A program made the translations under genes and the position numbers. Shown piece after piece: positions 24,359 through 32,588 of a DNA stretch of 64,000 nt (position 1 is the stretch's first letter; each line of letters begins with the position of its first letter). A model generated the notes under the pieces. The model was given only the letters and a program-made list of their open reading frames with translations. It ran no database searches and was not told the origin of the DNA. The stretch comes from Cupriavidus nantongensis (GTDB lineage Bacteria > Pseudomonadota > Gammaproteobacteria > Burkholderiales > Burkholderiaceae), in assembly GCF_001598055.1 (NCBI RefSeq), contig NZ_CP014845.1, forward strand, positions 2,356,001 through 2,420,000. The letters are read 5' to 3'.

Positions 24359-25480
24359 ATGACGCCATCCAGCCCCGGCGCGCTTGCCGGCATCCGCGTG
24401 GTCGACCTGTCGCGCATCCTGGGCGGCCCGTATTGCGGGCAGATCCTGGGCGACCACGGCGCCGACGTGCTCAAGATCGAACCGCCGCAGGGCGACGACA
24501 CCCGTACCTGGGGCCCGCCGTTCAGGGACGGCGTGGCCTCGTACTACTTCGGGCTGAACCGCAACAAGCGCGTGATGCATCTGGACCTGGCCGCGCCCGC
24601 CGGGCGCGAAGTCCTGCTCGCGCTGCTGGCCGAGGCTGACGTGCTGGTCGAGAACTTCAAGACCGGCACCATGGAGAAGTGGGGGCTGGGCTACGAGGCG
24701 CTGTCCGCGCGCTTTCCGCGGCTGGTGCATTGCCGCGTGTCCGGCTATGGCGCCGACGGCCCGCTCGGCGGCTTGCCGGGCTATGACGCGGCGATCCAGG
24801 CCATGTCCGGCATCATGAGCATCAACGGCGACGCCGATGGCGATGCGCTGCGCGTCGGCCTGCCGGTGGTCGACATGGTTACCGGCCTGAATGCGGCCAT
24901 CGGCGTGTTGCTGGCGCTGCAGGAACGCATGCGCAGCGGGCGCGGGCAGTTCGTCGAGGCGGCGCTCTATGACTCAGGGCTGTCGCTGCTGCATCCGCAC
25001 GCGGCCAACTGGTTCATGAGCGGCAAGACGCCGCAGCGCACCGGCAACGCGCATCCCAACATCTACCCGTACGACACCGTGGCCACTGCCACCGACCCGG
25101 TGTTCCTGGCAGTCGGCAATGACCGCCAGTTCCGCATCCTGTGCGAACACCTGCAGGTGCCGGCGCTGGCCGACGACGAGCGCTACGCCAGCGCGGGCGC
25201 GCGCTCGGTCAACCGCGTGGCGCTGAAGGCCGAGCTCGAAGCGCGCATGCGCGCGCTCGACGGCAAGGCGCTGGCCGACGCGCTGGTGGCCGCGGGCGTG
25301 CCGTGCGCGCCGGTGCTGTCGGTGGCCGATGCCCTGCAGCATCCGCATACGCGCCATCGCGAGATGGTGGTGGAGATGGAAGGGGGCTACCAGGGGCTGG
25401 GCGCGCCGGTGAAGCTGAGCCGGACGCCGGCGACGTACAGGTATGCGCCGCTGACGCCGGGCAACGATTTCCTCGAATAG
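24359..25480 (+). CDS. CaiB/BaiF-type (class III) CoA-transferase
   Basis: Formyl-CoA/carnitine-type CoA-transferase (373 aa) that moves CoA between carboxylic acids through an aspartyl-CoA intermediate. The start is the ATG at 24359 after GGGAGG. N-terminal GIRVVDLSRILGGPYCGQIL and EPPQGDDTRTWGPPF are typical, and the catalytic Asp is likely the one in GLPVVDMVTGL near residue 175. It starts 14 bases after the Bug gene. The likely role is activation of the imported acid to the CoA ester oxidised by the dehydrogenase. Confidence 0.92.
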   Translation: MTPSSPGALAGIRVVDLSRILGGPYCGQILGDHGADVLKIEPPQGDDTRTWGPPFRDGVASYYFGLNRNKRVMHLDLAAPAGREVLLALLAEADVLVENFKTGTMEKWGLGYEALSARFPRLVHCRVSGYGADGPLGGLPGYDAAIQAMSGIMSINGDADGDALRVGLPVVDMVTGLNAAIGVLLALQERMRSGRGQFVEAALYDSGLSLLHPHAANWFMSGKTPQRTGNAHPNIYPYDTVATATDPVFLAVGNDRQFRILCEHLQVPALADDERYASAGARSVNRVALKAELEARMRALDGKALADALVAAGVPCAPVLSVADALQHPHTRHREMVVEMEGGYQGLGAPVKLSRTPATYRYAPLTPGNDFLE

Positions 25481-25507
25481 GCATCGCCGGGCCGGCCCCA
25501 GCCACGC

Positions 25508-27229
25508 TCAGCCTGGAATCATTCCGGGCAGCCAGTAAGCCTGCACCATCGTCATCACGCCGATGATCACGGCGAACAGCAGGCTGTGCTTGACGGTGAA
25601 GCGGAACAGCTCCGACTCCTTGCCCACCAGCCCGGTGGCCGCGCAGGCCACCGCGATCGATTGCGGCGAGATCATCTTGGCGGTGACGCCGCCGGTGGTG
25701 TTGGCCGCGACCATCAGCGTGTCGGACACGCCGATCTGGTGCGCGGTGGTGTTCTGCAGCGCGCAGAACAGCGCATTCGACGAGGTGTCGGAGCCGGTCA
25801 GGAACACGCCCAGCCAGCCCAGGAACGGCGAGAAGAACGGGAACGCCGCACCGGTGCCGGCCAGCAGCAGCGCCAGCGTCGACGACATGCCGGAGTAGTT
25901 GGCGACAAAGGCGAAGGCCAGCACCAGCCCGATCGACAGCACCGGGCGCGCCAGTTCCACCAGCGTTTCGCCGAACGTGGCCAGCAGGTCGCGCGGCTTC
26001 ATGCGCAGCAGCACGGCCGAGATCAGCGCGGTCAGCAGGATCGCGGTGCCGACGGCGGAGAGCAGGTCGATCTTCAGCACCGCGTCATAGGCCTTGGGCG
26101 TGGCCACGATCGGCGCGGCCTTGATCACCAGCTGGTCCAGCGCCGGGATCTTGAACTTCAGCACCGTGCCGGCGAGCGGGCCGTTGGCGGCGAACAGCGC
26201 CTTGAACGGCTGCAGGCTCCATACCGTGACGATGGCGGTCAGGATGCCGAACGGCGCCCACGCGCGCAGCGTCTGCGCCAGCGTGTAGGGCGATGCCTTG
26301 CGGCTCTGCATTGCGCCACCGATACCGCCACCGATACCTCCGCCAAAGCCCGCCAGCGCGACCGTGCCGCCACTGACGTTGCCGGCGCGGCCGCCGGCGC
26401 GCTGCGACGCGCTGCGCGGCTGCCACACCTTCAGGAACGCCGCCAGCGACACCAGGCTCACCAGTGCCGAGGTGATGTCCGGCAGTTCCGGCCCGATATG
26501 GTTGGAGGTGAAGTACTGCGTCACGGCAAAGCTGCCGCCGCACACCAGCGCCGCCGGCCAGGTCTCGCGCACGCCCTTGGCGCCGTCCATCATGAACACC
26601 AGCCAGAACGGCACCAGCAGCGACAGCAGCGGCAGCTGGCGCCCGGCCATGGCGCCGATATGGAACGGGTCCAGGCCCGTCACCTGCCCGGCCACGATGA
26701 TGGGAATGCCCATCGCGCCGAACGCCACCGGCGCGGTATTGGCGATCAGGCACAAGCCCGCGGCGTACAGCGGGTTGAAGCCCAACCCCACCAGCAGCGC
26801 CGCGGTGATCGCCACCGGCGCGCCGAAGCCCGCCGCACCCTCCAGGAAGGCGCCGAAGGCAAAGCCGATCAGCAGCATCTGCAGGCGCTGGTCGTCGGTG
26901 ATCGACAGCACCGAGGCGCGGATCACGTCGAACTGGCCGGTCCTGACCACGATCTTGTAGAGGAACACCGCGGTCACGATGATCCACGCAATTGGCCACA
27001 GGCCATAGGCAAAGCCGAAACCAGCCGACGCCAGCGCCTGCTGCGCGGGCATGCCGTAGGCGAAGATCGCCACCGCCAGCGCCAGCAGCAGCGTCACCGC
27101 TGCGGCCACATGGCCCTTCATGCGCCAGACCGCGAGCGCGATAAAGAAGAACACGATGGGGATCGCTGCCGCCAGCGAGGACAGCCACAGGCTGCCTAGC
27201 GGTGTGTAGAGTTGGGTCCAGGGTTGCAA
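25508..27229 (-). CDS. lldP: L-lactate permease
   Basis: Polytopic inner-membrane lactate:proton symporter (573 aa) of the LldP/GlcA family, about 12-14 membrane segments (for example [18 protein letters not shown]). I choose the TTG at 27229, which gives [20 protein letters not shown] and has an AGGAGA ribosome-binding site eight bases upstream; the frame continues upstream, but only through repeat sequence. A Gly-rich loop near residue 300 ([14 protein letters not shown]) is coded by a short tandem repeat. It lies beyond lutB, separated by a palindromic repeat pair, and completes an L-lactate uptake and oxidation island. Confidence 0.9.
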   Translation of the reverse strand: MQPWTQLYTPLGSLWLSSLAAAIPIVFFFIALAVWRMKGHVAAAVTLLLALAVAIFAYGMPAQQALASAGFGFAYGLWPIAWIIVTAVFLYKIVVRTGQFDVIRASVLSITDDQRLQMLLIGFAFGAFLEGAAGFGAPVAITAALLVGLGFNPLYAAGLCLIANTAPVAFGAMGIPIIVAGQVTGLDPFHIGAMAGRQLPLLSLLVPFWLVFMMDGAKGVRETWPAALVCGGSFAVTQYFTSNHIGPELPDITSALVSLVSLAAFLKVWQPRSASQRAGGRAGNVSGGTVALAGFGGGIGGGIGGAMQSRKASPYTLAQTLRAWAPFGILTAIVTVWSLQPFKALFAANGPLAGTVLKFKIPALDQLVIKAAPIVATPKAYDAVLKIDLLSAVGTAILLTALISAVLLRMKPRDLLATFGETLVELARPVLSIGLVLAFAFVANYSGMSSTLALLLAGTGAAFPFFSPFLGWLGVFLTGSDTSSNALFCALQNTTAHQIGVSDTLMVAANTTGGVTAKMISPQSIAVACAATGLVGKESELFRFTVKHSLLFAVIIGVMTMVQAYWLPGMIPG

Positions 27230-27303
27230 GGTTGGTCTCCTGATTTGGTGGTGGTTCGGGAAAATTTTTGTTCTTCCGTGACGCTTCGCAGCATCGATCC
27301 GCG

Positions 27304-27440
27304 CGCTTGTGTACTCCCTCTCCCGCTTGCGGGAGAGGGTTGGGGTGAGGGCCGGTGTGTCGACGAAGTCCAGGCCGTCGGTATGCCACCGCCTGCCCTC
27401 ACCCCCTGCCCCTCTCCCGCAAGCGGGAGAGGGGAGCAAA
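27304..27440. repeat. paired inverted palindromic repeats (BIME-like)
   Basis: Two copies of CTCTCCCGC-NN-GCGGGAGAG (27318-27337 and 27412-27431), each flanked on the inner side by GGGTTGGGGTGAGGG or its complement-like CCCTCACCCCCTGCCC, so the whole unit is an inverted pair with a unique centre of about 45 bases. It lies in the lutB-lldP gap and resembles REP/BIME elements. It may fold in the polycistronic mRNA and set different levels for lut genes and lldP. Confidence 0.85.
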
Positions 27441-27496
27441 CATGCGGGTGTGGGAAGCGTCGACGCTGCGCTCTACTGCGCCGAGCCTGGCGCCGC

Positions 27497-28942
27497 CTAC
27501 TCGGGCTGCCCCTTTTCCTTCAGCAGATCCGCCAGGCTCTTCGCCGCCGGCTTCAGCGGCGTGCGATGCGACGTCCATCCCAGCTGCCGCGCCGGCGTCA
27601 GCGCGCGCAGCCGCGTGGCGGCCCAGCGGAACAGCCGGTAGGCCGCCGGGTGCGAATAGGCGCCGCTCCAGAAGCGCCACACCAGGTGTTCGCCGCGGCT
27701 GTACTTGGCGCCCTGGCCGCGCAGCGGGTTGGCCGCCGGTTCTGCGGGATCACGGTTGGCCTCAGTGCGCAGGCGCACCAGCAGCTGCGGGATCGGGATG
27801 CGCACCGGGCAGACCTCGCCGCAGGCGCCGCACAGGCTCGAGGCGGTGGCCAGGTCGGCGGTGGCGTCCAGTCCCAGCAGGTGCGGCGAGATGATCTTGC
27901 CGATCGGGCCGGGGTAGGTGGTGCCGTAGGCGTGGCCGCCGATGCGGGTGTAGACCGGGCAGTGGTTCATGCACGCGCCGCAGCGGATGCATTGCAGCGT
28001 CGCGCGCAATTGCGCGTCGGCATACGCTTGCGTGCGGCCGTTGTCGAGCAGCACCAGGTGCACTTCGCGCGGGCCGTCGCGTTCGCCCGCGCGGCGCGGG
28101 CCCGAGATCAGGTTGAAGTAGGTGGTGATGGCCTGGCCCGTGGCCGAGCGCGTCAGCAGCGTCGACAGCGGCACGATGTGCTCGAGCCGGGCCACCACCT
28201 TCTCCATGCCCATGATGGCGATATGCACGTCGGGCACGGTGGTGGACAGCCGGCCGTTGCCCTCGTTTTCCACCAGCCACAGCGTGCCGGTGTCGGCGGC
28301 GGCGAAGTTCACGCCGGACAGGCCGATGTCGGCCTCGACAAAAGCCTGGCGCAGCGCGCGGCGGCCGGTCTGGATCAGCGCGTCGACATCCTCGGTATAG
28401 GGCGTGTCGGGGATATGCTCGGTGAACAGCTGCGCGATATCGCCCTTGGTCTTGTGGATCGCCGGCATCACGATATGCGAGGGCTTCTCGCCAGCCAGCT
28501 GGACGATGTACTCGCCCATGTCCGACTCGATGCAGTCGACGCCGCGTTCGGCCAGGTAATGGTTCAGCTCGATTTCCTCGCTGGCCATCGACTTGCCCTT
28601 GATTACGCGCGTGGCCTGCCTGGCGCTGGCGATGCCGTGGATGATGGCGTTGGCCTCGTCGGCGGTCTCGGCCCAGTGCACCTGCACGCCGGCCGCGCTC
28701 AGCTTCTGTTCCAGCTGCACCAGCAGGTCCGGCAGGTTGGCCAGCGCGTGCTGGCGCACCGCCTCGCCCAGGTCGCGCAGGCGTTCGAGCTCGTCGGCGT
28801 CGGGAAACTGCGCCAGGCGCTTGCCTTGCAGGAAGTCCATCGCGCCGCGGAAGCTCTGGCGCAGCTTGGGGTCGTCCAGCGCCTCGCGGGCGCGTGCCTT
28901 GAAGTCCTGTGGCGCAACGAATTGCAGTGTCTGCTGGCTCAT
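27497..28942 (-). CDS. lutB: L-lactate oxidation iron-sulfur protein LutB
   Basis: Iron-sulfur subunit (481 aa) of the LutABC L-lactate oxidation complex. The start at 28942 (MSQQTLQFVAPQDFKARARE) overlaps the lutC stop by one base. Two [4Fe-4S] motifs are near residues 315-380: CIRCGACMNHCPVYTRIGG and SSLCGACGEVCPVRIPIPQL. The upstream half is the LutB/LUD domain (ATRVIKGKSMASEEIELNHY, GVDCIESDMGEYIVQLA). It works in the cytosol with LutA and LutC to take lactate to pyruvate. Confidence 0.93.
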   Translation of the reverse strand: MSQQTLQFVAPQDFKARAREALDDPKLRQSFRGAMDFLQGKRLAQFPDADELERLRDLGEAVRQHALANLPDLLVQLEQKLSAAGVQVHWAETADEANAIIHGIASARQATRVIKGKSMASEEIELNHYLAERGVDCIESDMGEYIVQLAGEKPSHIVMPAIHKTKGDIAQLFTEHIPDTPYTEDVDALIQTGRRALRQAFVEADIGLSGVNFAAADTGTLWLVENEGNGRLSTTVPDVHIAIMGMEKVVARLEHIVPLSTLLTRSATGQAITTYFNLISGPRRAGERDGPREVHLVLLDNGRTQAYADAQLRATLQCIRCGACMNHCPVYTRIGGHAYGTTYPGPIGKIISPHLLGLDATADLATASSLCGACGEVCPVRIPIPQLLVRLRTEANRDPAEPAANPLRGQGAKYSRGEHLVWRFWSGAYSHPAAYRLFRWAATRLRALTPARQLGWTSHRTPLKPAAKSLADLLKEKGQPE

Positions 28943-29640
28943 CACGCGCCCTCCGCGGTGTCGGTCTCGATCACGACCCACAGCCGGCGCGGACCATGCG
29001 CGCCGTAGGCCAGGGTTTGCTGGATGTCCGAGGTCTTGGACGGGCCCGAGACCAGCACCAGGTTGGTCGGCATGCCGTCGGCCCAGCGCTCGGCGCGCGC
29101 GGCCATATGCAGGTCGTCATGCAGGGTCGATGCGCGCACCAGTGCGACATGCAGCGGCGGCACCAGCGACACCGTGCGCGGTGAGCCCGCATCGGGCGCC
29201 AGCACCAGCGTGCCGGTGGCGGCGATGCCGGAGCGCGCCACGGTGAAACCGGCGTCGACGGTGTCGAACAGCTCAGCCTTCCACGCCTCGATCGGGCGGT
29301 CGTAGCCGATGGCTTCGATGCCGGCCGGCAGCGCGGCTGCCAGCGCCGCGCCGGCCGCGGTGGCCGGATCGAGCAGCAGGCGCTTCACGCGCGCCCTGGC
29401 CAGCTCGGCCGCGAGCATCGCCGGCCACGCGCTGGCATCGGCGCACCAGACTTCGGCATGCAGGCCTTGCAGCGCGGCCTGCATCGCGGCGACGCGCGCG
29501 CCAGTCGTTGGCGTGCCATGGCGGCGTGCTTCGAAATGGCCGTCGATGCGGCGATCGAGCTCGGTGGTTTGCGGGGACGGCACGGGCGCGGCGGCGCGCA
29601 GCCGGCCGAGCATGCGTTCGCGGGCGCCGGGCGTGCTCAT
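28942..29640 (-). CDS. lutC: L-lactate oxidation protein LutC
   Basis: LUD-domain protein (232 aa) of the LutC/YkgG family, third partner of LutABC. Recognisable stretches are DAGFTVARSGIAATGTLVLA and SLVPPLHVALVRAS, with LVLVSGPSKTSDIQQTLAYG near the C-terminus. It overlaps lutA by four bases (ATGA) and lutB by one base, so all three are translationally coupled. The order lutA-lutC-lutB differs from the lutA-lutB-lutC order of Bacillus. Confidence 0.92.
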   Translation of the reverse strand: MSTPGARERMLGRLRAAAPVPSPQTTELDRRIDGHFEARRHGTPTTGARVAAMQAALQGLHAEVWCADASAWPAMLAAELARARVKRLLLDPATAAGAALAAALPAGIEAIGYDRPIEAWKAELFDTVDAGFTVARSGIAATGTLVLAPDAGSPRTVSLVPPLHVALVRASTLHDDLHMAARAERWADGMPTNLVLVSGPSKTSDIQQTLAYGAHGPRRLWVVIETDTAEGA

Positions 29641-30419
29641 GCGGCACCTCCGCTACGGCGCCACAGGAAGCTGGCGAGGTGTTCCACCTGCAGCGGCGCG
29701 CGGTCGTGCGCGGCGGTATGGCCGATATTGAGCAGGCAGCCGCAGTCGGCCGATACCAGGCGGTCGCAGCCGGTGGCGCAGGCCGAGGCCACCTTGTCGC
29801 GCACCATCGCGCCCGAGATATCGGGATGCTTGAGCGAGAAGGTGCCGCCGAACCCGCAGCATTCCGATTCGCGCGCATGCTCGACGCGGGTCACGCCCGG
29901 CAGCGCATCGACCAGCGCCACGCCGTGCTGGCGCGTACCCATTTCTCGACGGGCGCCGCATGAGGTATGCAGCACGATGCGCTCCGGTGGCTGGGCCGAT
30001 GGCGCGGCAGCGCCGAAGTCCACCTGCAGCACATGCAGCAGGAACTCGCCCAGCTCATAGACGCGTTCGGCCAGTTCGCGGGCCTTCGGGCCGGCCACCG
30101 GATCGTCGGCAAAGAGCTGCGGCCAGTGGTGGCGCATCATGCCGGCGCACGAGCCGGACGGCACGATCACCGGCCACGGCTGGCCGAACAGGTCGAGCTG
30201 GGCGCGCGCGACCGCACGCGCCGCGTCCGGGTTGCCGCTGCTGTAGGCGGGCTGGCCGCAGCAGCTCTGGCCGCGCGGGAAATGCACCGTCAGGCCTTCG
30301 CGCTCGAGCAGCCGCACGGCATCGAGGCCGGCCTGCGGCACGAACATGTCGACCAGGCAGGTGGCAAAGAGGTAGGCCTGCGTGGGGGCAGGGCCGCTGG
30401 GGTACTGACGATCCTTCAT
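29637..30419 (-). CDS. lutA: L-lactate oxidation protein LutA
   Basis: CCG-domain iron-sulfur protein (260 aa), first gene of the lut operon. Two cysteine-rich repeats are seen: GQSCCGQPAYSSG near residue 55 and SECCGFGGTFSLKHPDIS near residue 190. The ATG at 30419 is chosen because GGAG lies six bases upstream; a GTG at 30431 is possible. The operator for the divergent GntR regulator lies 67 bases upstream, which implies lactate-controlled expression. Confidence 0.92.
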   Translation of the reverse strand: MKDRQYPSGPAPTQAYLFATCLVDMFVPQAGLDAVRLLEREGLTVHFPRGQSCCGQPAYSSGNPDAARAVARAQLDLFGQPWPVIVPSGSCAGMMRHHWPQLFADDPVAGPKARELAERVYELGEFLLHVLQVDFGAAAPSAQPPERIVLHTSCGARREMGTRQHGVALVDALPGVTRVEHARESECCGFGGTFSLKHPDISGAMVRDKVASACATGCDRLVSADCGCLLNIGHTAAHDRAPLQVEHLASFLWRRSGGAA

Positions 30420-30485
30420 GTCTCGCTCCACACGTGCTGGGTCGCACGTTTGGGCGCATAATTCCCGCTTCCGCGCGGCGCTTCA

Positions 30486-30502
30486 AATTGGTTGGACCAA
30501 TT
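30486..30502. promoter_or_regulatory. LldR/LutR operator
   Basis: AATTGGT-TGG-ACCAATT, a perfect 7-3-7 inverted repeat between lutA and the regulator gene. It matches the TGGT-N3-ACCA core recognised by FadR-subfamily GntR regulators, including E. coli LldR. Confidence 0.85.
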
Positions 30503-30544
30503 CAGGGGGCGGGCCGCGCCAGATCAGGAGCGAGGAAACACGGC

Positions 30545-31267
30545 ATGACGGCAGCCAGGCACGGGCATACCACCCGCGGACGCGTGGAGTCGGTGATGCG
30601 GCGCATGGAAACCGCGCTGCTCGACGGCACCTGGCCGCCCGGCACGCGGCTGCCGGCCGAGCGCGTGCTGGCCGAACAGTACGCGGTGGCGCGCAACACC
30701 GTGCGCGAGGCAATCCAGCGCCTGGCCGCGCGCGGCCTGCTGCAGAGCCGGCGCGGCGCGGGCGTCTATGCCACCGACCAGCTGCGCGCCGGCATTGCCT
30801 CGCCGTGGGGCCAGCTGGTGGCGGACCATCCCGCGCTGCGCGAAGACATCCTGGAATTTCGCCGGGTGCTGGAAGGCGCCACCGCCTACTTCGCGGCGTT
30901 GCGCGCGGATGCCGCCGACGTCAGGCGCATCCGCGCGCTGATGGCCGAGCTGGAACGCGCGCGCGCCACTGACGACAAGCAGGCTGAGGCCGATGCCGAC
31001 GCGCAGCTGCATGACGCCATCGCGCAAGCCTCGCACAACACCATGTTCCTGCATCTGCATACCAGCGTGATCGGCATGCTGCGCGAGCACATCACCATGA
31101 ACGGCACCGGCCTGCGCGAACAGGACGACGGCGCTTCGGACCTGCTGTTGCTGCAGCACCGCACGCTGTGCGATGCCATCTGCGCGCGCCGTCCGGAAGA
31201 GGCGCGCACGGCGATGCAGACCCACATCGACTTCGTGCGCAGCCGGGTGGAGCACGACGGGGCCTGA
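30545..31267 (+). CDS. lldR: GntR/FadR-family regulator of lactate use
   Basis: FadR-subfamily GntR regulator (240 aa). The N-terminal winged helix-turn-helix (PGTRLPAERVLAEQYAVARN, TVREAIQRLAARGLLQSRRG) is followed by an all-helical FCD effector domain with probable metal-binding His residues (DAQLHDAIAQASHN, LQHRTLCDAICARRPEEARTAM). It is divergent from lutA with a perfect operator between them, so it should repress lutACB and probably lldP until L-lactate is present, as LldR and LutR do. The ATG at 30545 follows GAGCGAGGAAA. Confidence 0.9.
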   Translation: MTAARHGHTTRGRVESVMRRMETALLDGTWPPGTRLPAERVLAEQYAVARNTVREAIQRLAARGLLQSRRGAGVYATDQLRAGIASPWGQLVADHPALREDILEFRRVLEGATAYFAALRADAADVRRIRALMAELERARATDDKQAEADADAQLHDAIAQASHNTMFLHLHTSVIGMLREHITMNGTGLREQDDGASDLLLLQHRTLCDAICARRPEEARTAMQTHIDFVRSRVEHDGA

Positions 31268-31287
31268 ATACAGTGGGAAGGGGCACG

Positions 31288-31304
31288 CTATTGGTCCGAC
31301 CACC
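31288..31304. promoter_or_regulatory. degenerate second LldR-type site
   Basis: TATTGGT-CCG-ACCACC, about 20 bases after the regulator stop; the TTGGT-N3-ACCA core is kept while the right outer arm is not. It could be an auxiliary operator for looping with the site at 30486, about 800 bases away. Confidence 0.4.
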
Positions 31305-31328
31305 GGCCCGGCGTGCCGGCCACTGCCT

Positions 31329-32366
31329 TCAGATCAGCCCGGCCCCCGCCAGCTCGCGCTTCAGGTACGCGTAGAAGATCGGCCCGGCGATCACGCCCGG
31401 GATGCCGTACAGCGTTTCCATCAGCAGCATCACCATCAGCAGTTCCCACGCCGCCGCCTGGATGCGCGCGCCGATGATGCGCGCGTTGAGGAAGTACTCG
31501 AGCTTGTGGATCACCACCAGGAACACCAGCGAGCCCACCGCGATCGGCAGCGATACCGACAGCGAGGCCACCACGATGGCGGTGTTCGAGATCAGGTTGC
31601 CCAGCACCGGCAGCAGCCCCGCGACGAAGGTGATCACCACCAGGGTCTTGCTCAAAGGCAGATGCACGTCGAACAGCGGCAGCACCAGCAACAGGTAGAT
31701 CGAGGTCAGCACGGTATTGATCGCCGAGATCTGGATCTGCGCAAAGATGAATTGCGAGAACGCCTGCTGCAGCGTGCGCGCGCGCGCCACCAGCGCAGCC
31801 GCCAGCGGGCGCCGGTTGGGGCGCGCCACCGCGCGGTACAGCGCCACCATCGCGCCGATCACCAGCCCGATCAGGATATGCACCAGCGTGCGCAGCACCT
31901 CGGCGCCCAGCTTCTGCGCCGTCGCGGCATGCTCGCGCAGGGTGTCGATCAGCGTGTTGGCCAGCTCGTCGACGCCATTGGGCAGCGCGTCGCTGACCCA
32001 CGGCGGCAGCTGCCCGCGCGAGCGGTCGATGATGTCGGCGACGTGGTTAAGCAGGCCGTCCAGGGTATTGCCCTCGCCGCTGACAAAGCGCACCAGCAGC
32101 CAGCCCGCCAGCGTCAGCCCCAGCAGGATCAGCGCCGACAGGATCGCCACCGCGAGCGCGTCGTGGCGCTGGTGCAGGCGCTTCAGGCGCGGCGCCAGCA
32201 CGTCCACCAGCGAATACAGCAGCAGCCCGGACAGCAGCGCCGCCACCAGGTTGGCATGCAGCACGGTCCACAGCGCCAGCGCGGTCAGCAGGTAGGCAAC
32301 GGTGCCGACGCTGTACCACGCGGCCGGCGGCAGGCGCGGGGTGACGGTCGGTTCGGGTTCTTTCAT
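31329..32366 (-). CDS. AI-2E family membrane protein
   Basis: Polytopic membrane protein (345 aa) of the AI-2E/PerM/TqsA family (UPF0118). The start at 32366 (MKEPEPTVTPRLPPAAWYSV) has GGAG eight bases upstream. Two N-terminal membrane segments, a long periplasmic or soluble middle (NVADII-like helices around residues 100-150), then a run of membrane segments with the family stretch FVAGLLPVLGNLISNTAIVV and the end GIPGVIAGPIFYAYLKREL. Members export AI-2, act as Na+/H+ antiporters or are uncharacterised, so no substrate is assigned. It is divergent from eutB. Confidence 0.82.
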   Translation of the reverse strand: MKEPEPTVTPRLPPAAWYSVGTVAYLLTALALWTVLHANLVAALLSGLLLYSLVDVLAPRLKRLHQRHDALAVAILSALILLGLTLAGWLLVRFVSGEGNTLDGLLNHVADIIDRSRGQLPPWVSDALPNGVDELANTLIDTLREHAATAQKLGAEVLRTLVHILIGLVIGAMVALYRAVARPNRRPLAAALVARARTLQQAFSQFIFAQIQISAINTVLTSIYLLLVLPLFDVHLPLSKTLVVITFVAGLLPVLGNLISNTAIVVASLSVSLPIAVGSLVFLVVIHKLEYFLNARIIGARIQAAAWELLMVMLLMETLYGIPGVIAGPIFYAYLKRELAGAGLI

Positions 32367-32588
32367 CGGTGTCTCCGGCATGCAATTTGCTGAAAGGAAT
32401 TCCTGGATTCTCGCCGATCCAGATGTAATGGCTGCGTCAGCCGCGGCTCCGGTTGCGCGTGCCGCCGCGACCTGGCGCCGATGTTGGCATATCGGCACAC
32501 GCAAAGGGTGTCTATATTAGGGGGAATCGCGCGCGGCCCGTGGTTTGCCGCGTAGTCCTTGTTGTCGCCAAGCCCGGGAACGCAACGC

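Noticed and set aside
21345..24368. 1007-codon open frame on the minus strand opposite the acyl-CoA dehydrogenase and Bug genes
   Set aside because: Shadow of two well-supported genes; composition is low-complexity Arg/His/Gln/Ala with no family signature.
26305..26350. Short tandem repeat in lldP (Gly-Gly-Ile-Gly units)
   Set aside because: In-frame and small; a variable loop in a permease rather than a separate element.
27240..27300. Second LldR-type operator upstream of lldP
   Set aside because: GGTGGTGGTTCGGG lacks the TGGT-N3-ACCA symmetry seen at 30486.
32367..32588. Cobalamin riboswitch before eutB
   Set aside because: I looked for a B12-box-like sequence and structure in the leader and found none.
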